Positions 54,026-64,000 of a stretch of DNA of 64,000 nt are shown piece by piece. The DNA is taken from the NCBI GenBank assembly GCA_004346725.1, contig SMDE01000019.1:1-64000 (forward strand), read 5' to 3'. The stretch's first letter is position 1. Each line of letters begins with the position of its first letter. Position numbers and translations under genes: made by a program. Under the pieces are notes generated by a model. It saw nothing but the letters and a program-made list of their open reading frames with translations. It did not search any database and was not told the origin of the DNA. Source of the DNA: Phytobacter diazotrophicus (lineage in GTDB: Bacteria; Pseudomonadota; Gammaproteobacteria; Enterobacterales; Enterobacteriaceae).

Positions 54026-55084
54026 TCACAGCCCCAGCACCAACTGACGTTCTAATTGCGGATCGAGCAGCGTCACATGCAAACCCACTAAACGCACGCC
54101 GCGCCCGCTGCGCCGCTCATTCCAGGTTTTCCGCGCCGTCGCCAGCAAATCGTCTTTATTTAAGCGTGGCCAGACGTGTTCCTGGGTGGTGAGCTGGAAA
54201 TCGGCAAACTTGAGTTTGACTCCCTGCCGGGCAATCAACAGATCGGGTTTTATCTTTGCCAGCCGCCGTTCCAGTTCCGGATAAAGGTGTTGGTTGATAA
54301 TGGCTTCACACTCTTCCCATTCATGAATGTCTTCTATCAGCGTACGCTCCACGCCAACCGATTTGCGCAGCCTGTCGCTACTGATATGTCGCTCATCAAT
54401 CCCCTGACTGCGCTCCCACAACACGCGGCCAAATTTACCGAATCGTTTTAGCAACATCGCCAGGTCACTGTTCTGCACATCTTCGCAGGTACGCAACCCA
54501 AGCGTTTCCAGTTTTGCCGCCGACACCTTGCCAACGCCCGGAATTTTACTGAGTGGCAGCGTACGTAAAAACGCCGGTACATCCGCAGGGGCAATGACAT
54601 ATTGCCCGTCAGGTTTATTCAGATCGGAGGCGATTTTCGCCAGGAACTTCACCGGTGCAATCCCGGCCGATGCGGTGAGTTGGGTTTCGCGGAATATGGT
54701 CCGGCGAATCTCTTCTGCCATTAACGTTGCCGAACCGTGGCAATGGGGGCTGTCGGTCACATCCAGATACGCTTCATCCAGCGACAGGGGCTCAATCAGG
54801 CTTGTATAACGGGAAAAGATTTCGCGGATCTGGTGAGAGGCTTCCCGGTAGGCTTCAAAGCGCCCCGGTAATAAGGTGAGGTGCGGGCAGAGCTTTAACG
54901 CCATTGCCGTGGGCATGGCGCTGCGCACGCCATATTTACGTGCCGGATAGTTAGCCGTGCTGATAACGCCGCGCTGAACCCGGCTGCCGCCGATAGCGAT
55001 AGGGATATCCCGCAGAGCCGGGTTATCACGCATCTCCACCGCCGCAAAAAAGCAGTCCATATCGACATGTATGATTTTGCGCAT
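54026..55084 (-). CDS. dinB: DNA polymerase IV (translesion, Y family)
   Basis: 352 residues (E. coli 351). Catalytic Asp in [15 protein letters not shown] (residue 8) and [12 protein letters not shown] (Asp103/Glu104). HhH region [18 protein letters not shown] near 180. The C-terminal QLVLGL is the beta-clamp-binding motif. Unlike K-12, no yafNOP operon follows. SOS control is expected, but I did not find a clear LexA box in the short upstream gap. Confidence 0.95.
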   Translation of the reverse strand: MRKIIHVDMDCFFAAVEMRDNPALRDIPIAIGGSRVQRGVISTANYPARKYGVRSAMPTAMALKLCPHLTLLPGRFEAYREASHQIREIFSRYTSLIEPLSLDEAYLDVTDSPHCHGSATLMAEEIRRTIFRETQLTASAGIAPVKFLAKIASDLNKPDGQYVIAPADVPAFLRTLPLSKIPGVGKVSAAKLETLGLRTCEDVQNSDLAMLLKRFGKFGRVLWERSQGIDERHISSDRLRKSVGVERTLIEDIHEWEECEAIINQHLYPELERRLAKIKPDLLIARQGVKLKFADFQLTTQEHVWPRLNKDDLLATARKTWNERRSGRGVRLVGLHVTLLDPQLERQLVLGL

Positions 55085-55389
55085 ACGCTCACCTTATCAG
55101 ATACTGGATAAGTATACAGCATCATTACCCATAATGAGAAGAGTGAGGAAAAAAGTGGGTTCGCAGTGAAAAAAACGCCCAATAGCGCTGTTATTTCTGG
55201 GGTTTTCATCAGACAATATTTAACAGGGGGACCGCTGCAAAAAACTAATTTGTAAACTCAGCGATCCGGGCTTGCGAAAAACTACCGTGATGCTACTGTG
55301 GGCGCACCCAATCCAGATTAATCTGAATTTATGGGATTCTTTTGCCGTCCTGGCAATGTGGTAACCGTTTTATCAAGGAAACAAGCAGT

Positions 55390-56130
55390 ATGCGCAAAAT
55401 CGCATTTTTTCTTGCGATGCTTCTGATGCCGTGCGTCTCGTTTGCCAGCTTATTAAGCAGCAATGGTTCAACAACGCCGATCAGCAAAGAATATAAGCAG
55501 CAGTTGATGGGGTCGCCGGTATACATCCAGATCTTCAAAGAAGAGCGTACCCTTGATCTCTACGTCAAAATGGGTGAGCAATATCAGCTCCTCAATAGTT
55601 ACAAAATTTGTAACTACTCCGGCGGCCTGGGTCCGAAACAGCGTCAGGGCGATTTCAAAAGCCCGGAAGGGTTCTATTCCATTCAGCGCAGCCAGCTAAA
55701 ACCGGATAGCCGTTTTTATAAAGCCATCAACATTGGTTTTCCTAACGCCTATGACCGTGCCCACGGTTATGAAGGGAAATACCTGATGATCCACGGCGCG
55801 TGCGTGTCGATTGGCTGTTACGCCATGACCGATTCGCAAATCGACGAGATTTTCCAGTTCGTCACCGCCGCGCTGGTGTTTGGTCAGGAAAGCGTGCAAC
55901 TGAGCATCTACCCGTTCCGTATGACGGACGCGAATATGCAGCGTCACAAATATTCGACCTATGCGAAATTCTGGGAACAGTTAAAACCGGGTTATGACTT
56001 CTTCCAGCAGACGCAGAAACCGCCTGTGGTCTCTGTTGTTGACGGGAACTACGTGGTCAGCAAACCGCTGAGCCACGAAGTTATTCACCCGCAGTTGGCG
56101 TCAAACTATACGCTCCCCGAGACAAAATAA
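55390..56130 (+). CDS. yafK: L,D-transpeptidase-fold murein amidase releasing Lpp (YafK/DpaA)
   Basis: 246 residues. A signal peptide ([19 protein letters not shown]) is followed by a YkuD-type catalytic domain with the [12 protein letters not shown] motif (His and Cys) near residue 138. In E. coli DpaA cleaves the link between Braun lipoprotein and peptidoglycan rather than forming it. The start MRKIAFF follows AAGGA; the open frame extends upstream without a signal. The 3' end overlaps the convergent yafJ by 30 bp. Confidence 0.92.
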   Translation: MRKIAFFLAMLLMPCVSFASLLSSNGSTTPISKEYKQQLMGSPVYIQIFKEERTLDLYVKMGEQYQLLNSYKICNYSGGLGPKQRQGDFKSPEGFYSIQRSQLKPDSRFYKAINIGFPNAYDRAHGYEGKYLMIHGACVSIGCYAMTDSQIDEIFQFVTAALVFGQESVQLSIYPFRMTDANMQRHKYSTYAKFWEQLKPGYDFFQQTQKPPVVSVVDGNYVVSKPLSHEVIHPQLASNYTLPETK

Positions 56131-56868
56131 TGCCCATTCGCCTGGCATAATCTTTTGCCAGGTTTCATTGCCCGTTAGCGGCTGGGTAGCAATCACGGTA
56201 ACCACATCGTTAGGTGTGGTTTCCCGCTGAAAATCAATTTCCACATCCTGATCCAGCAGTTTCGCCACGCCAAACGGTGCCCGACGGGTAATGCAGAACA
56301 GATTGGTCGAGCAGAACGCCATGACATAACGCCCATCCGACAGCAGCATATTAAAAACACCCTTCCCACGCAGTTCAGTCGCCAGCGTCGCGATGTATTT
56401 AAATACCGCTTCCATATTGCCCGGAGTACGCGGATAGCGCGTGGTGAGTTTGTGCAGCAGCCAGCAGAAAGCTTTTTCGCTGTCGGTTTCCCCGACAGGA
56501 CGAAAGTTGCCGGTCTCCAGCGATTTATACCCGGTTAATTGCCCGTTATGGGCGTAGGTCCAGTTGCGTCCCCAGAGTTCACGGGTAAAGGGGTGCGTGT
56601 TTTCCAGCGCCACTTCACCACGGTTCGCCTGGCGAATATGGGCCACCACCGAGCAGGACTTTATCGGGTACTCCTGCACCAGACGGGCAATCGGAGAGTT
56701 AAAGCTGGGTTGCGGGTCTTTAAACGTACGACAGCCTTTGCCTTCGTAAAAGGTGATACCCCAGCCATCTTTATGCGGCCCGGTTCCCCCACCGCGCTGA
56801 ACAAGCCCGGTGAAACTAAAGCAAATATCGGTTGGCACATTGGCGCTCATCCCGAGCAGTTCGCACAT
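56101..56868 (-). CDS. yafJ: Class II glutamine amidotransferase-like protein YafJ
   Basis: 255 residues. The processed N-terminal Cys2 (MCELLGMSA) is the Ntn nucleophile; [18 protein letters not shown] and YAHNGQLTG complete the class II glutaminase site. No synthetase domain, so the acceptor reaction is unknown. The stop lies inside the convergent yafK. Confidence 0.93.
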   Translation of the reverse strand: MCELLGMSANVPTDICFSFTGLVQRGGGTGPHKDGWGITFYEGKGCRTFKDPQPSFNSPIARLVQEYPIKSCSVVAHIRQANRGEVALENTHPFTRELWGRNWTYAHNGQLTGYKSLETGNFRPVGETDSEKAFCWLLHKLTTRYPRTPGNMEAVFKYIATLATELRGKGVFNMLLSDGRYVMAFCSTNLFCITRRAPFGVAKLLDQDVEIDFQRETTPNDVVTVIATQPLTGNETWQKIMPGEWALFCLGERIV

Positions 56869-57016
56869 TCAACACCCCCAAACGCCCAAATATGGAGAAG
56901 GCGTAATTGTCGCAGCCAGTTTGAACACGGACAGCGCGTAAGAACCGGAGCGTACACCGGGTACGAGAGGATTCTGAACACAGCCCTGGTTCAAACTGGC
57001 GAATAAAATAGCCTTC

Positions 57017-57598
57017 TTACGCTTTTACCATCTCTTTTTCGATCAGCATAATCAGGATATGGATCACTTTAATGTGGATTTCCTGAATGCGGTCGGCGTA
57101 ACCAAAGTGCGGTACACGGATTTCAACGTCGGCAGTACCTGCCATTTTGCCGCCGTCTTTACCGGTCAGGGTGATGACTTTCATGCCCTGCGCGCGCGCC
57201 GCGTCAATCGCTTTAATGACATTACCAGAATTACCGGAAGTAGAAATACCTAACAGTACATCCCCTGCACGGCCAACGGCTTCAACATAGCGAGAGAAAA
57301 CATGGTCGTAACCAAAGTCATTACTGACGCAGGAGAGATGGCTCACATCAGAAATCGCAATCCCCGGATAACCCGGACGGTTTTCACGATAGCGTCCCGT
57401 TAACTCTTCGGCAAAGTGCATCGCATCACAGTGGGAACCACCATTGCCGCAGGACAATACCTTACCGCCGGCTTTGAAGCTGTCAGCCAGCAGAACCGCT
57501 GCACGCTGAATGGCGTGAATATTGGCATCGTCTTTTAAAAAGTTTGCCAGCGTTTCCGCTGCTTCGTTCAGTTCGTTACGAATCAGATCCTGGTACAT
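57017..57598 (-). CDS. gmhA: Sedoheptulose 7-phosphate isomerase
   Basis: 193 residues from [23 protein letters not shown] domain: [55 protein letters not shown]. First step of ADP-heptose synthesis for the LPS inner core. The frame runs on upstream to 57736, but the family start is at 57598 with AGGATAT before it. Divergent from fadE. Confidence 0.96.
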   Translation of the reverse strand: MYQDLIRNELNEAAETLANFLKDDANIHAIQRAAVLLADSFKAGGKVLSCGNGGSHCDAMHFAEELTGRYRENRPGYPGIAISDVSHLSCVSNDFGYDHVFSRYVEAVGRAGDVLLGISTSGNSGNVIKAIDAARAQGMKVITLTGKDGGKMAGTADVEIRVPHFGYADRIQEIHIKVIHILIMLIEKEMVKA

Positions 57599-57810
57599 GA
57601 GGATATCCTTCAGTATGAAAGCAGTATGAATATAAATTCTCGCGCGCAGTTTACCGGATAGCATGGCAAGCGAGAAGCTAAAGCCATGGTGATCGTCGGG
57701 GGTTTTCGTTTTTCGTGCCACATTCCTCCCCAACAATGTGAACCAGGTTGTAATTATTTTGTAAACACATTGCTAAAAGAAATAACATCCACTACAACCA
57801 TATCATCACA

Positions 57811-57827
57811 AGTGGTCAGACCTCCTA
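57811..57827 (+). promoter_or_regulatory. FadR operator upstream of fadE
   Basis: AGTGGTCAGACCTCCTA contains TGGTCAGACC, the core of the FadR consensus (A/TCTGGTNNGACCAGAT), 22-38 bp before the fadE start. FadR represses fadE until long-chain acyl-CoA accumulates. Confidence 0.8.
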
Positions 57828-57848
57828 CAAGCAAGGGAGCTTTTCTCT

Positions 57849-60293
57849 ATGATGATTTTGAGTCTTCTCGCAACTGTTGTCCTACTCGGCGTGTTGTTCT
57901 ATCACCGGGTGAGTCTGCTGCTCAGCAGCGTAATCCTCCTGGCATGGACTGCCGCGCTTGGCGCTTCAGGTCTGTGGTCCATCTGGGTATTGGTGCCGTT
58001 GGCCATTATCCTTGTGCCCTTCAACTTTGTGCCGATGCGTAAATCGCTGATCTCTGCGCCGGTCTTCCGCGGCTTTCGTAAAGTGATGCCGCCGATGTCC
58101 CGTACGGAAAAAGAAGCTATCGATGCCGGCACAACCTGGTGGGAAGGCGATCTGTTCCGCGGTAATCCTGACTGGAAAAAACTGCACAATTACCCGCAGC
58201 CGCGCCTGACCGCCGAAGAACAGGCCTTTATTGATGGCCCGGTGGAAGAAGCCTGCCGTATGGCTAACGACTTTCAGATTACCCATGAAATGGCCGATTT
58301 ACCGCCAGAACTGTGGGCATATCTGAAAGAACATCGCTTCTTCGCGATGATCATTAAAAAAGAGTACGGCGGCCTGGAATTCTCCGCTTACGCCCAGTCC
58401 CGCGTATTGCAAAAACTCTCCGGGGTTTCCGGTATCCTGGCGATCACCGTCGGCGTACCTAACTCTTTAGGGCCGGGCGAACTGCTGCAACATTACGGCA
58501 CCGAAGAGCAGAAAAATCATTACTTACCCCGTCTGGCGCGTGGACAGGAAATTCCGTGCTTCGCACTGACCAGCCCGGAAGCCGGTTCCGATGCGGGCGC
58601 CATCCCGGACACCGGCGTCGTCTGCATGGGCGACTGGCAGGGTGAACAGGTGCTCGGTATGCGCCTGACCTGGAACAAACGCTATATCACGCTGGCGCCT
58701 ATCGCGACCGTACTGGGCCTGGCGTTTAAACTCTCTGACCCGGAAAAACTGCTGGGTGGCGAAGAAGATCTCGGTATTACCTGTGCGCTGATCCCCACCA
58801 ACACCCCGGGCGTTGAAATTGGTCGTCGTCACTTCCCGCTGAACGTCCCGTTCCAGAACGGTCCGACGCGTGGTCAGGATATCTTCGTACCGATTGATTA
58901 CATCATCGGCGGTCCGAAAATGGCCGGACAGGGCTGGCGTATGCTGGTGGAATGTCTGTCCGTGGGCCGTGGTATCACCCTGCCATCCAACTCCACGGGC
59001 GGCCTGAAATCGGTGGCGCTGGGTATTGGCGCCTATGCTCATATCCGTCGTCAGTTCAAAGTCGCTATCGGTAAGATGGAAGGGATCGAAGAACCACTGG
59101 CACGTATCGCGGGTAACGCCTATGTGATGGATGCCGCTGCCGCGTTGATTACGTATGGCATTATGCTCGGTGAGAAACCGGCGGTGCTCTCCGCCATTGT
59201 GAAGTATCACTGTACTCACCGTGGCCAGCAGTCAATCATTGACGCAATGGATATCGCTGGCGGTAAAGGCATTATGCTCGGCGAAGGCAACTTCCTGGCT
59301 CGCGCCTATCAGGGCGCACCGATTGCCATCACCGTTGAGGGGGCCAATATTCTGACCCGCAGCATGATGATCTTCGGTCAGGGCGCGATTCGCTGCCATC
59401 CGTACGTGCTGGATGAAATGGCCGCCGCGCAAAACAATGACGTGGATGCGTTCGACAAATTGCTGTTTAAACATATCGGGCATGTGGGTAGCAATAAGAT
59501 GCGTAGCTTCTGGCTGGGGCTGACGCGCGGGCTGACCAGTTCGGCCCCGACCAGCGATTCAACCAAACGCTACTATCAGCATATCAACCGCTTAAGCGCC
59601 AACCTTGCGCTGCTGTCGGATGTGTCGATGGCGGTACTGGGCGGTAGCCTGAAACGTCGTGAACGTATCTCGGCACGTCTCGGGGATATCTTAAGTCAGG
59701 TGTTCCTCGCCTCTGCGGTGCTGAAACGCTATGACGATGAAGGCCGCCATGAGATGGATCTGCCGCTGGTGCACTGGGGCGTACAGGACGCGCTGTATCA
59801 GGCTGAACAGGCGATGGACGATCTGCTGGCCAACTTCCCGAACCGTGTGGTCGCGGGTCTGCTGCGGGTGGTGATTTTCCCGACCGGTCGTCACTATCTG
59901 GCACCGTCCGATAAGCTGGATCATCAGGTCGCTAAGATTCTGCAAACGCCGTGCGCCACCCGTTCACGTATTGGTCGTGGTCAGTACCTGACGCCGAGCG
60001 AACATAACCCGGTCGGTCTGCTGGAAGAGGCGCTGCTTGACGTGATCGCCGCCGACCCGATTCATCAGCGCATTTGTAAAGAGCTCGGTAAAAACCTGCC
60101 GTTCACACGTCTGGACGTGCTGGCAAGAGAGGCGCTGGCCGGCGGGCTTATCAATCAGGACGAAGCTGAGATCCTGACAAAAGCCGAAACCAGCCGTCTG
60201 CGCAGTATCAATGTCGACGATTTCGAACCGGAAGAGCTGGCAACGCAGCCGGTAAAAACACCGGAAAAGGTGCGTAAGCCTCAGGCTGCATAA
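57849..60293 (+). CDS. fadE: Acyl-CoA dehydrogenase FadE
   Basis: 814 residues, same as E. coli. Two N-terminal hydrophobic segments ([19 protein letters not shown] and [20 protein letters not shown]) anchor it to the inner membrane. The ACAD domain follows ([60 protein letters not shown]) and a long C-terminal extension of the FadE type ([20 protein letters not shown]). First oxidation of beta-oxidation. Monocistronic with its own terminator. Confidence 0.97.
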   Translation: MMILSLLATVVLLGVLFYHRVSLLLSSVILLAWTAALGASGLWSIWVLVPLAIILVPFNFVPMRKSLISAPVFRGFRKVMPPMSRTEKEAIDAGTTWWEGDLFRGNPDWKKLHNYPQPRLTAEEQAFIDGPVEEACRMANDFQITHEMADLPPELWAYLKEHRFFAMIIKKEYGGLEFSAYAQSRVLQKLSGVSGILAITVGVPNSLGPGELLQHYGTEEQKNHYLPRLARGQEIPCFALTSPEAGSDAGAIPDTGVVCMGDWQGEQVLGMRLTWNKRYITLAPIATVLGLAFKLSDPEKLLGGEEDLGITCALIPTNTPGVEIGRRHFPLNVPFQNGPTRGQDIFVPIDYIIGGPKMAGQGWRMLVECLSVGRGITLPSNSTGGLKSVALGIGAYAHIRRQFKVAIGKMEGIEEPLARIAGNAYVMDAAAALITYGIMLGEKPAVLSAIVKYHCTHRGQQSIIDAMDIAGGKGIMLGEGNFLARAYQGAPIAITVEGANILTRSMMIFGQGAIRCHPYVLDEMAAAQNNDVDAFDKLLFKHIGHVGSNKMRSFWLGLTRGLTSSAPTSDSTKRYYQHINRLSANLALLSDVSMAVLGGSLKRRERISARLGDILSQVFLASAVLKRYDDEGRHEMDLPLVHWGVQDALYQAEQAMDDLLANFPNRVVAGLLRVVIFPTGRHYLAPSDKLDHQVAKILQTPCATRSRIGRGQYLTPSEHNPVGLLEEALLDVIAADPIHQRICKELGKNLPFTRLDVLAREALAGGLINQDEAEILTKAETSRLRSINVDDFEPEELATQPVKTPEKVRKPQAA

Positions 60294-60314
60294 CGCCCCC
60301 TTCGAGAGACCCTG

Positions 60315-60338
60315 ACCCCGCTTCGTGCGGGGTTTTTT
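60315..60338 (+). terminator. fadE terminator
   Basis: CCCCGC-TTCGT-GCGGGG stem-loop followed by six T. Confidence 0.9.
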
Positions 60339-60403
60339 ATTACCACAAATTCCCTTTTTCTCGTGCTAAAGTGTAAAAATGCTGTTTAAGGGGAGCTTAA
60401 ATC

Positions 60404-61174
60404 GTGCCTGGTTTAAAAATTACGCTGTTGCAACAACCTTTAGTCTGGATGGACGGTCCGGCCAATTTGCGCCATTTCGACCGCCAGCTTGAAGATATCA
60501 CCGGGCGTGATGTGATAGTCCTGCCGGAAATGTTCACCACCGGTTTTGCGATGGAAGCGGCGAAGCAGTCGATGCCGCAAGAAGACGTTGTGGCGTGGAT
60601 GCAGGCCAAAGCGCTCCAGACGAACGCGCTGGTCGCAGGCAGTGCCGCGCTGCAAACAGAGCGCGGCCCGGTTAACCGTTTCCTGCTGGTCGAGCCGGAA
60701 GGGGCTGTTCATTTCTATGATAAGCGCCATCTGTTCCGTATGGCCGATGAACATCACCATTACGAAGCCGGTAACGAGCGCGTGGTCTTTGAGTGGCGCG
60801 GCTGGCGTATTTTACCGCTGGTCTGTTACGACCTGCGCTTCCCGGTCTGGTCGCGCAATCGCGATGATTACGATCTGGCGCTGTATGTCGCCAACTGGCC
60901 TGCGCCGCGTTCGCTGCACTGGCAATCGCTATTGGTGGCTCGCGCTATTGAAAACCTGGCGTATGTCGCGGGCTGCAACCGTGTGGGTACCGATGGCAAC
61001 GGGCATCATTATCGTGGCGACAGCCGGGTCATTAACCCGCAGGGCGAGGTTATTGCCACCGCCGAGCCGCACCAGGCTATCCGCATTGATGCCGAGTTGT
61101 CGATGGCCGCATTAAAAGAGTACCGCGAGAAGTTTCCCGCCTGGCAGGACGCAGATCCGTTTACGCTTGGGTGA
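60404..61174 (+). CDS. yafV: Omega-amidase YafV (nitrilase superfamily)
   Basis: 256 residues, GTG start after GGGGAG. Nitrilase triad: Glu42 in LPEMFTTGF, Lys107 in YDKRHLF, Cys141 in LVCYDLRFPVW. Hydrolyses 2-oxoglutaramate/2-oxosuccinamate in the methionine-salvage/glutamine transamination context. In E. coli ivy lies between fadE and yafV; here the gap is 110 bp and ivy is absent. Confidence 0.93.
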   Translation: MPGLKITLLQQPLVWMDGPANLRHFDRQLEDITGRDVIVLPEMFTTGFAMEAAKQSMPQEDVVAWMQAKALQTNALVAGSAALQTERGPVNRFLLVEPEGAVHFYDKRHLFRMADEHHHYEAGNERVVFEWRGWRILPLVCYDLRFPVWSRNRDDYDLALYVANWPAPRSLHWQSLLVARAIENLAYVAGCNRVGTDGNGHHYRGDSRVINPQGEVIATAEPHQAIRIDAELSMAALKEYREKFPAWQDADPFTLG

Positions 61175-61264
61175 TATGACGTTCCCCTTTACCCGTTCAC
61201 GTGTCCGAAGTTGACATGTCGCCATGAACATAAGGTGAACGGAATGACCATCAGAGCCGCATTT

Positions 61265-61401
61265 CCCCCTCACCCTAATCCTCTCCCCAAAGAGGAGAGG
61301 GGACCGTTCGTGCTCGCATTTATGTGGGGATTCCTCTGCCCCAGGGGAGAGGGAGAAAACCGGTCGTAGCCCGGATCAGGCGCTTGCGCCGCCATCCGGG
61401 A
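61265..61401. repeat. Composite intergenic repeat cluster (two CCCTCACCC-type blocks and REP)
   Basis: An inverted block (CCTCTCC/GGAGAGG, 61279-61301), a second block GGGGAGAGGGAGAAAACCGG and a REP unit TAGCCCGGATCAGGCG...CGCCATCCGGGA (61367-61401) fill the space between convergent yafV and the allantoate amidohydrolase. The last half is nearly identical to 24-103. Confidence 0.8.
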
Positions 61402-61468
61402 ATTGTCCCCGGTGGCGCTTACCGGGGCTTCAAGATAATTCCCCCTCTTTTTTCAGGGAAACACTGAA

Positions 61469-62713
61469 TTACATTAACGCTCTCACCGCTTCACTGTATG
61501 CCCGCAACGCGTGCGCCACATCCTGCTGCTGCACGCTCTCGGCCGGATGATGGCTGATCCCTCTGTCACAACGCACAAATAACATGGCCGATGGCCAGCG
61601 TTCCGCAATCGCGATGGCATCATGCCCGGCACCGCTTGGCAGCAACAGCACGCGCCCCTGCACCGCCTCAACGGCACCAGCCAGCACATTACGCAGATGC
61701 GTATCACAAGGTGTTGCCGCAATGGAGTAAAAAATATCGTAGCTAAAACCAACGCCACGTTCCTGCCCAATGCGCACGGCCTCATCCAGCAGGGCGTTTA
61801 ACAGCGTCTCCCGCAGATCATCGTTCGGGCTGCGGATATCCAGCGTCAACGTCACCGCTCCCGGGATCACGTTCACCGCACCGGGCTCACACTGCAGCGT
61901 ACCGACCGTTGCCACCAGCTCCGGGCCAGACTCCCGCGTTTTTTGTTCAACAAACCCGATCCACTGGGCGGCGGCGGTCAATGCATCGTGACGATGGCTC
62001 ATCGGCACGGTGCCCGCATGCCCCGCTTCCCCGCTAAACCGACAGGTCAACCTGCGCGCACCGTTGATCGCGGTGACCACGCCGAGCGGCAGATCTTCTT
62101 GCTCAAGTACCGGCCCCTGCTCGATGTGCAGCTCCAGATACGCGGAAAAATCCTCACGGGCACGTTCCGCCGTGGCGATACGCGTGGGATCCAGACCGGC
62201 ATTGACCATCGCCTGCGCCACGCTTATCCCCTGCGCATCTTCACAATCCAGCCAGCTCTGCGGCCAGGTGCCGGTCAGCCCCCGGCTTCCTAACAGCGTG
62301 ATGTTAAAGCGCGTGCCCTCTTCATCAGCAAACCCGACGATCTCAATGGCCTGTGAACCACGCAAACCCTGACGGTGCAGCCAGTCCACCACTTCGATGG
62401 CAGTCAGCACGCCGAGCATGCCGTCGTAGCGTCCGGCGTCACGAACGGTGTCCAGGTGCGATCCGAGCAACACCGCCTGTGCACCGTCGCTTGCCGCTTC
62501 GTAGCGTCCGCAAATATTGCCTACCGCATCCTGCCAGGTGAGCATTCCCGCATCCTGCATCCACTGCGCCACCTGCGCGTTTGCCCGCAGATGTTCGCAA
62601 GAGAGGTAAACCCGGGTGAGTTGACCCGGCGTTTCACTGATCTCTGCCAGCGCATCGCAACGCGTCATTACCCGGTGCGCAGCGCGGTCAGCCTCATCGG
62701 CAGTCATCATCAT
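61469..62713 (-). CDS. hpxK: Allantoate amidohydrolase (M20, HpxK/AllC type)
   Basis: 414 residues. Metal and catalytic motifs of the hydantoinase/carbamoylase group of M20: LLGSHLDTVRDAGRYDGMLG (His, Asp), FADEEGTRFN (Glu pair), LELHIEQGPVLE (His), GEAGHAGTVPM in the dimer domain and ISHHPAESV (last His). Releases ammonia and CO2 from allantoate giving ureidoglycine. Its ATG overlaps the aminotransferase stop by four bases, so the two act in one pathway of purine-ring nitrogen use. N-carbamoyl-amino acid hydrolase activity is the alternative. Confidence 0.8.
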   Translation of the reverse strand: MMMTADEADRAAHRVMTRCDALAEISETPGQLTRVYLSCEHLRANAQVAQWMQDAGMLTWQDAVGNICGRYEAASDGAQAVLLGSHLDTVRDAGRYDGMLGVLTAIEVVDWLHRQGLRGSQAIEIVGFADEEGTRFNITLLGSRGLTGTWPQSWLDCEDAQGISVAQAMVNAGLDPTRIATAERAREDFSAYLELHIEQGPVLEQEDLPLGVVTAINGARRLTCRFSGEAGHAGTVPMSHRHDALTAAAQWIGFVEQKTRESGPELVATVGTLQCEPGAVNVIPGAVTLTLDIRSPNDDLRETLLNALLDEAVRIGQERGVGFSYDIFYSIAATPCDTHLRNVLAGAVEAVQGRVLLLPSGAGHDAIAIAERWPSAMLFVRCDRGISHHPAESVQQQDVAHALRAYSEAVRALM

Positions 62714-63948
62714 GCCACCCCTTCGTAGACATCCCAGGCGGCCTGCATTCCCGCGCCCTGTACAGTGCGCAGGCCCAGACGGTTAAGCACCGCTTCCAGA
62801 GCTGTGAGGGTTTGCAGCACACAATCTTTGCGCGCGTTATACCCCATAGTGCCAATACGCCAGATTTTGCCCTGTAGCGGGCCAAACGAGGTGCCGATTT
62901 CAATGTGGAAGTCATCCAGCAGGCGCTTACGCACCTCTTCACCATGCACAACCGATGGGATCATCACCCCTAGTACGTTATTCATCTTGTGATGAATATC
63001 GCCAAACACCTCCAGCCCCATTCCCTGGATCCCCGCCAGCATGGCGCGACCATGTAATTCGTGGCGGGCAATCAGCGCGTCCATCCCCTCTTCCAGCATG
63101 ATGCGTGCGCACTCACGGGCGGCGAACAGCATGCTGGTGGCTTCGGTATGGTGGTTCAGGCGTTCAGGTCCCCAGTAGTCCATCACCATGCCGAGATCGA
63201 AATAGTTGGAGTAGATCATCTCGTCATCGCCGTCCTGGTGCGTATCGGTACGGATCCCCTGCTCCACGCATTTGCGTGCGCGAATGGCCTCTTCCATTTG
63301 TGGGCTCAGGGTGATGGGCGAACTGCCCGACGGACCGCCCAGGCATTTCTGCAAACCCGCGGAGACCGCATCCAGCCCCCAGGCATCGGTCTCCAGTGCG
63401 TTACCGCCGAGCGATGCGGTGGCATCGGTATAAAACAACACGCCATGACGGCGGCAAATCTCACCCAGATTTTCCAGCGGCTGCAGCATTGTGGTAGAGG
63501 TATCACCCTGCACCGTCAGTAACAGGCGAGGCTTAACACGCTTGATGGCGTCTTCAATCTGATCGGGCGTAAAAACGTCACCCCAGGGCACCTCGATGGT
63601 GTGTACTTCCGCACGGCAGCGACGGGCGATTTCACATAACAGATGCCCGAAACGGCCAAAGACCGGTACCAGCACCTTGTCGGCAGGGCGGATCGCAGAG
63701 ACGAGGATCGCTTCGATCCCGGCGCGCGAGGTGCCATCTACCAGCATGGTCCAGCGGTTTTGCGTGCGGAATACCTCGCGGTAGAGGGCCATTACCTCAT
63801 TCATATAGCCGGTCATAACCGGGTCATACTGCCCCACCAGTTGGCTCGCCATGGCACGTAAAACGCGCGGGTCGGCGTTGATAGGTCCCGGCCCCATCAG
63901 TAAACGGTGGGGTGGGTTAATTTGCGCAGAGTGCTGAGAGTCGAACAT
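62710..63948 (-). CDS. hpxJ: Ureidoglycine-glyoxylate aminotransferase type, class V (HpxJ/PucG)
   Basis: 412 residues from MFDSQHSAQINPPHRLLMGP, with AAGGA before the ATG at 63948. Class V fold: GPGPINADPRVLRA, LVDGTSRAGIEAIL, TVQGDTSTTMLQPLENLG, FYTDATASLGGN (PLP Asp), and the Schiff-base lysine in GLQKCLGGPSGSSPI. Transfers the amino group of ureidoglycine to an oxoacid such as glyoxylate in Bacillus PucG and Klebsiella HpxJ. Serine-glyoxylate aminotransferase is a close relative, but pairing with the amidohydrolase favours the purine role. Any upstream promoter lies in the last 50 bp or beyond the window. Confidence 0.82.
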   Translation of the reverse strand: MFDSQHSAQINPPHRLLMGPGPINADPRVLRAMASQLVGQYDPVMTGYMNEVMALYREVFRTQNRWTMLVDGTSRAGIEAILVSAIRPADKVLVPVFGRFGHLLCEIARRCRAEVHTIEVPWGDVFTPDQIEDAIKRVKPRLLLTVQGDTSTTMLQPLENLGEICRRHGVLFYTDATASLGGNALETDAWGLDAVSAGLQKCLGGPSGSSPITLSPQMEEAIRARKCVEQGIRTDTHQDGDDEMIYSNYFDLGMVMDYWGPERLNHHTEATSMLFAARECARIMLEEGMDALIARHELHGRAMLAGIQGMGLEVFGDIHHKMNNVLGVMIPSVVHGEEVRKRLLDDFHIEIGTSFGPLQGKIWRIGTMGYNARKDCVLQTLTALEAVLNRLGLRTVQGAGMQAAWDVYEGVA

Positions 63949-64000
63949 GGACACATCCTTTGGTATACAAAAGTGATCGTCATGAAACAAAAGATTCTTG

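Overview
The window is enterobacterial chromosome with an E. coli-like backbone. In one block it carries proA, proB, phoE, crl, frsA, gpt, pepD, dinB, yafK (dpaA), yafJ, gmhA, fadE and yafV, with protein lengths matching the K-12 proteins. The order is that of E. coli but it is broken by genes absent from K-12 at these places. Examples are a D-amino-acid cluster between phoE and crl, ivy missing between fadE and yafV, and hpx-type purine genes after yafV. This suggests a member of the Enterobacteriaceae other than E. coli (Enterobacter/Klebsiella/Kosakonia-like); the genus cannot be fixed from sequence reading alone.

Layout. 1-8.2 kb: a leftward dgcN-dgcA-aminotransferase operon (D-glutamate/D-amino acid metabolism) diverges from a complete liv-type branched-chain or amide ABC importer (K-H-M-G-F). 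8.4-16.7 kb: a three-gene, probably defensive locus. It holds a SLOG-like/four-TM protein followed by a DUF4062-STAND NTPase-TPR protein, and a second, larger DUF4062-STAND-TPR protein faces them. A decayed gene lies beside it. 17.2-27.8 kb: accessory genes. These are a membrane protein, a periplasmic histidine phosphatase, a beta-propeller diguanylate cyclase, a BPSL0067-type putative amidase toxin with three intact and one broken STY0300-type partner genes, a secreted esterase, and a divergent MarR/CynX-type pair with a perfect 12-bp-arm palindrome between them.

28.3-39.8 kb: an 11.5-kb P4-type phage satellite integrated in the 3' end of tRNA-Thr (thrW), with recognisable att repeats and paired integrase arm sites at both ends. 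It carries integrase, AlpA, a P2 GpN-like major capsid protein, a coiled-coil protein, an Icd-like gene downstream of a structured leader, an alpha-type primase/helicase, iterons and an Ogr/Delta activator, plus two unrecognised cargo genes. Outside its left end lies the 5' fragment of a different integrase, so thrW has been hit more than once.

40-64 kb: core genome. proBA is followed by phoE with a Pho box. Then comes a coherent operon (ABC importer, PLP-dependent amino acid deaminase, RidA) under a divergent IclR regulator. After it come crl-frsA-gpt-pepD-dinB-yafK/yafJ-gmhA-fadE-yafV. The last two genes, an allantoate amidohydrolase and an ureidoglycine-type aminotransferase, belong to purine-ring nitrogen salvage.

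The most promising undescribed material is the SLOG/TM + double STAND locus, the capsid-carrying satellite with its cargo, and the toxin with an array of immunity-like paralogues. All functional statements rest on motif reading and remembered family features; no database search was run.
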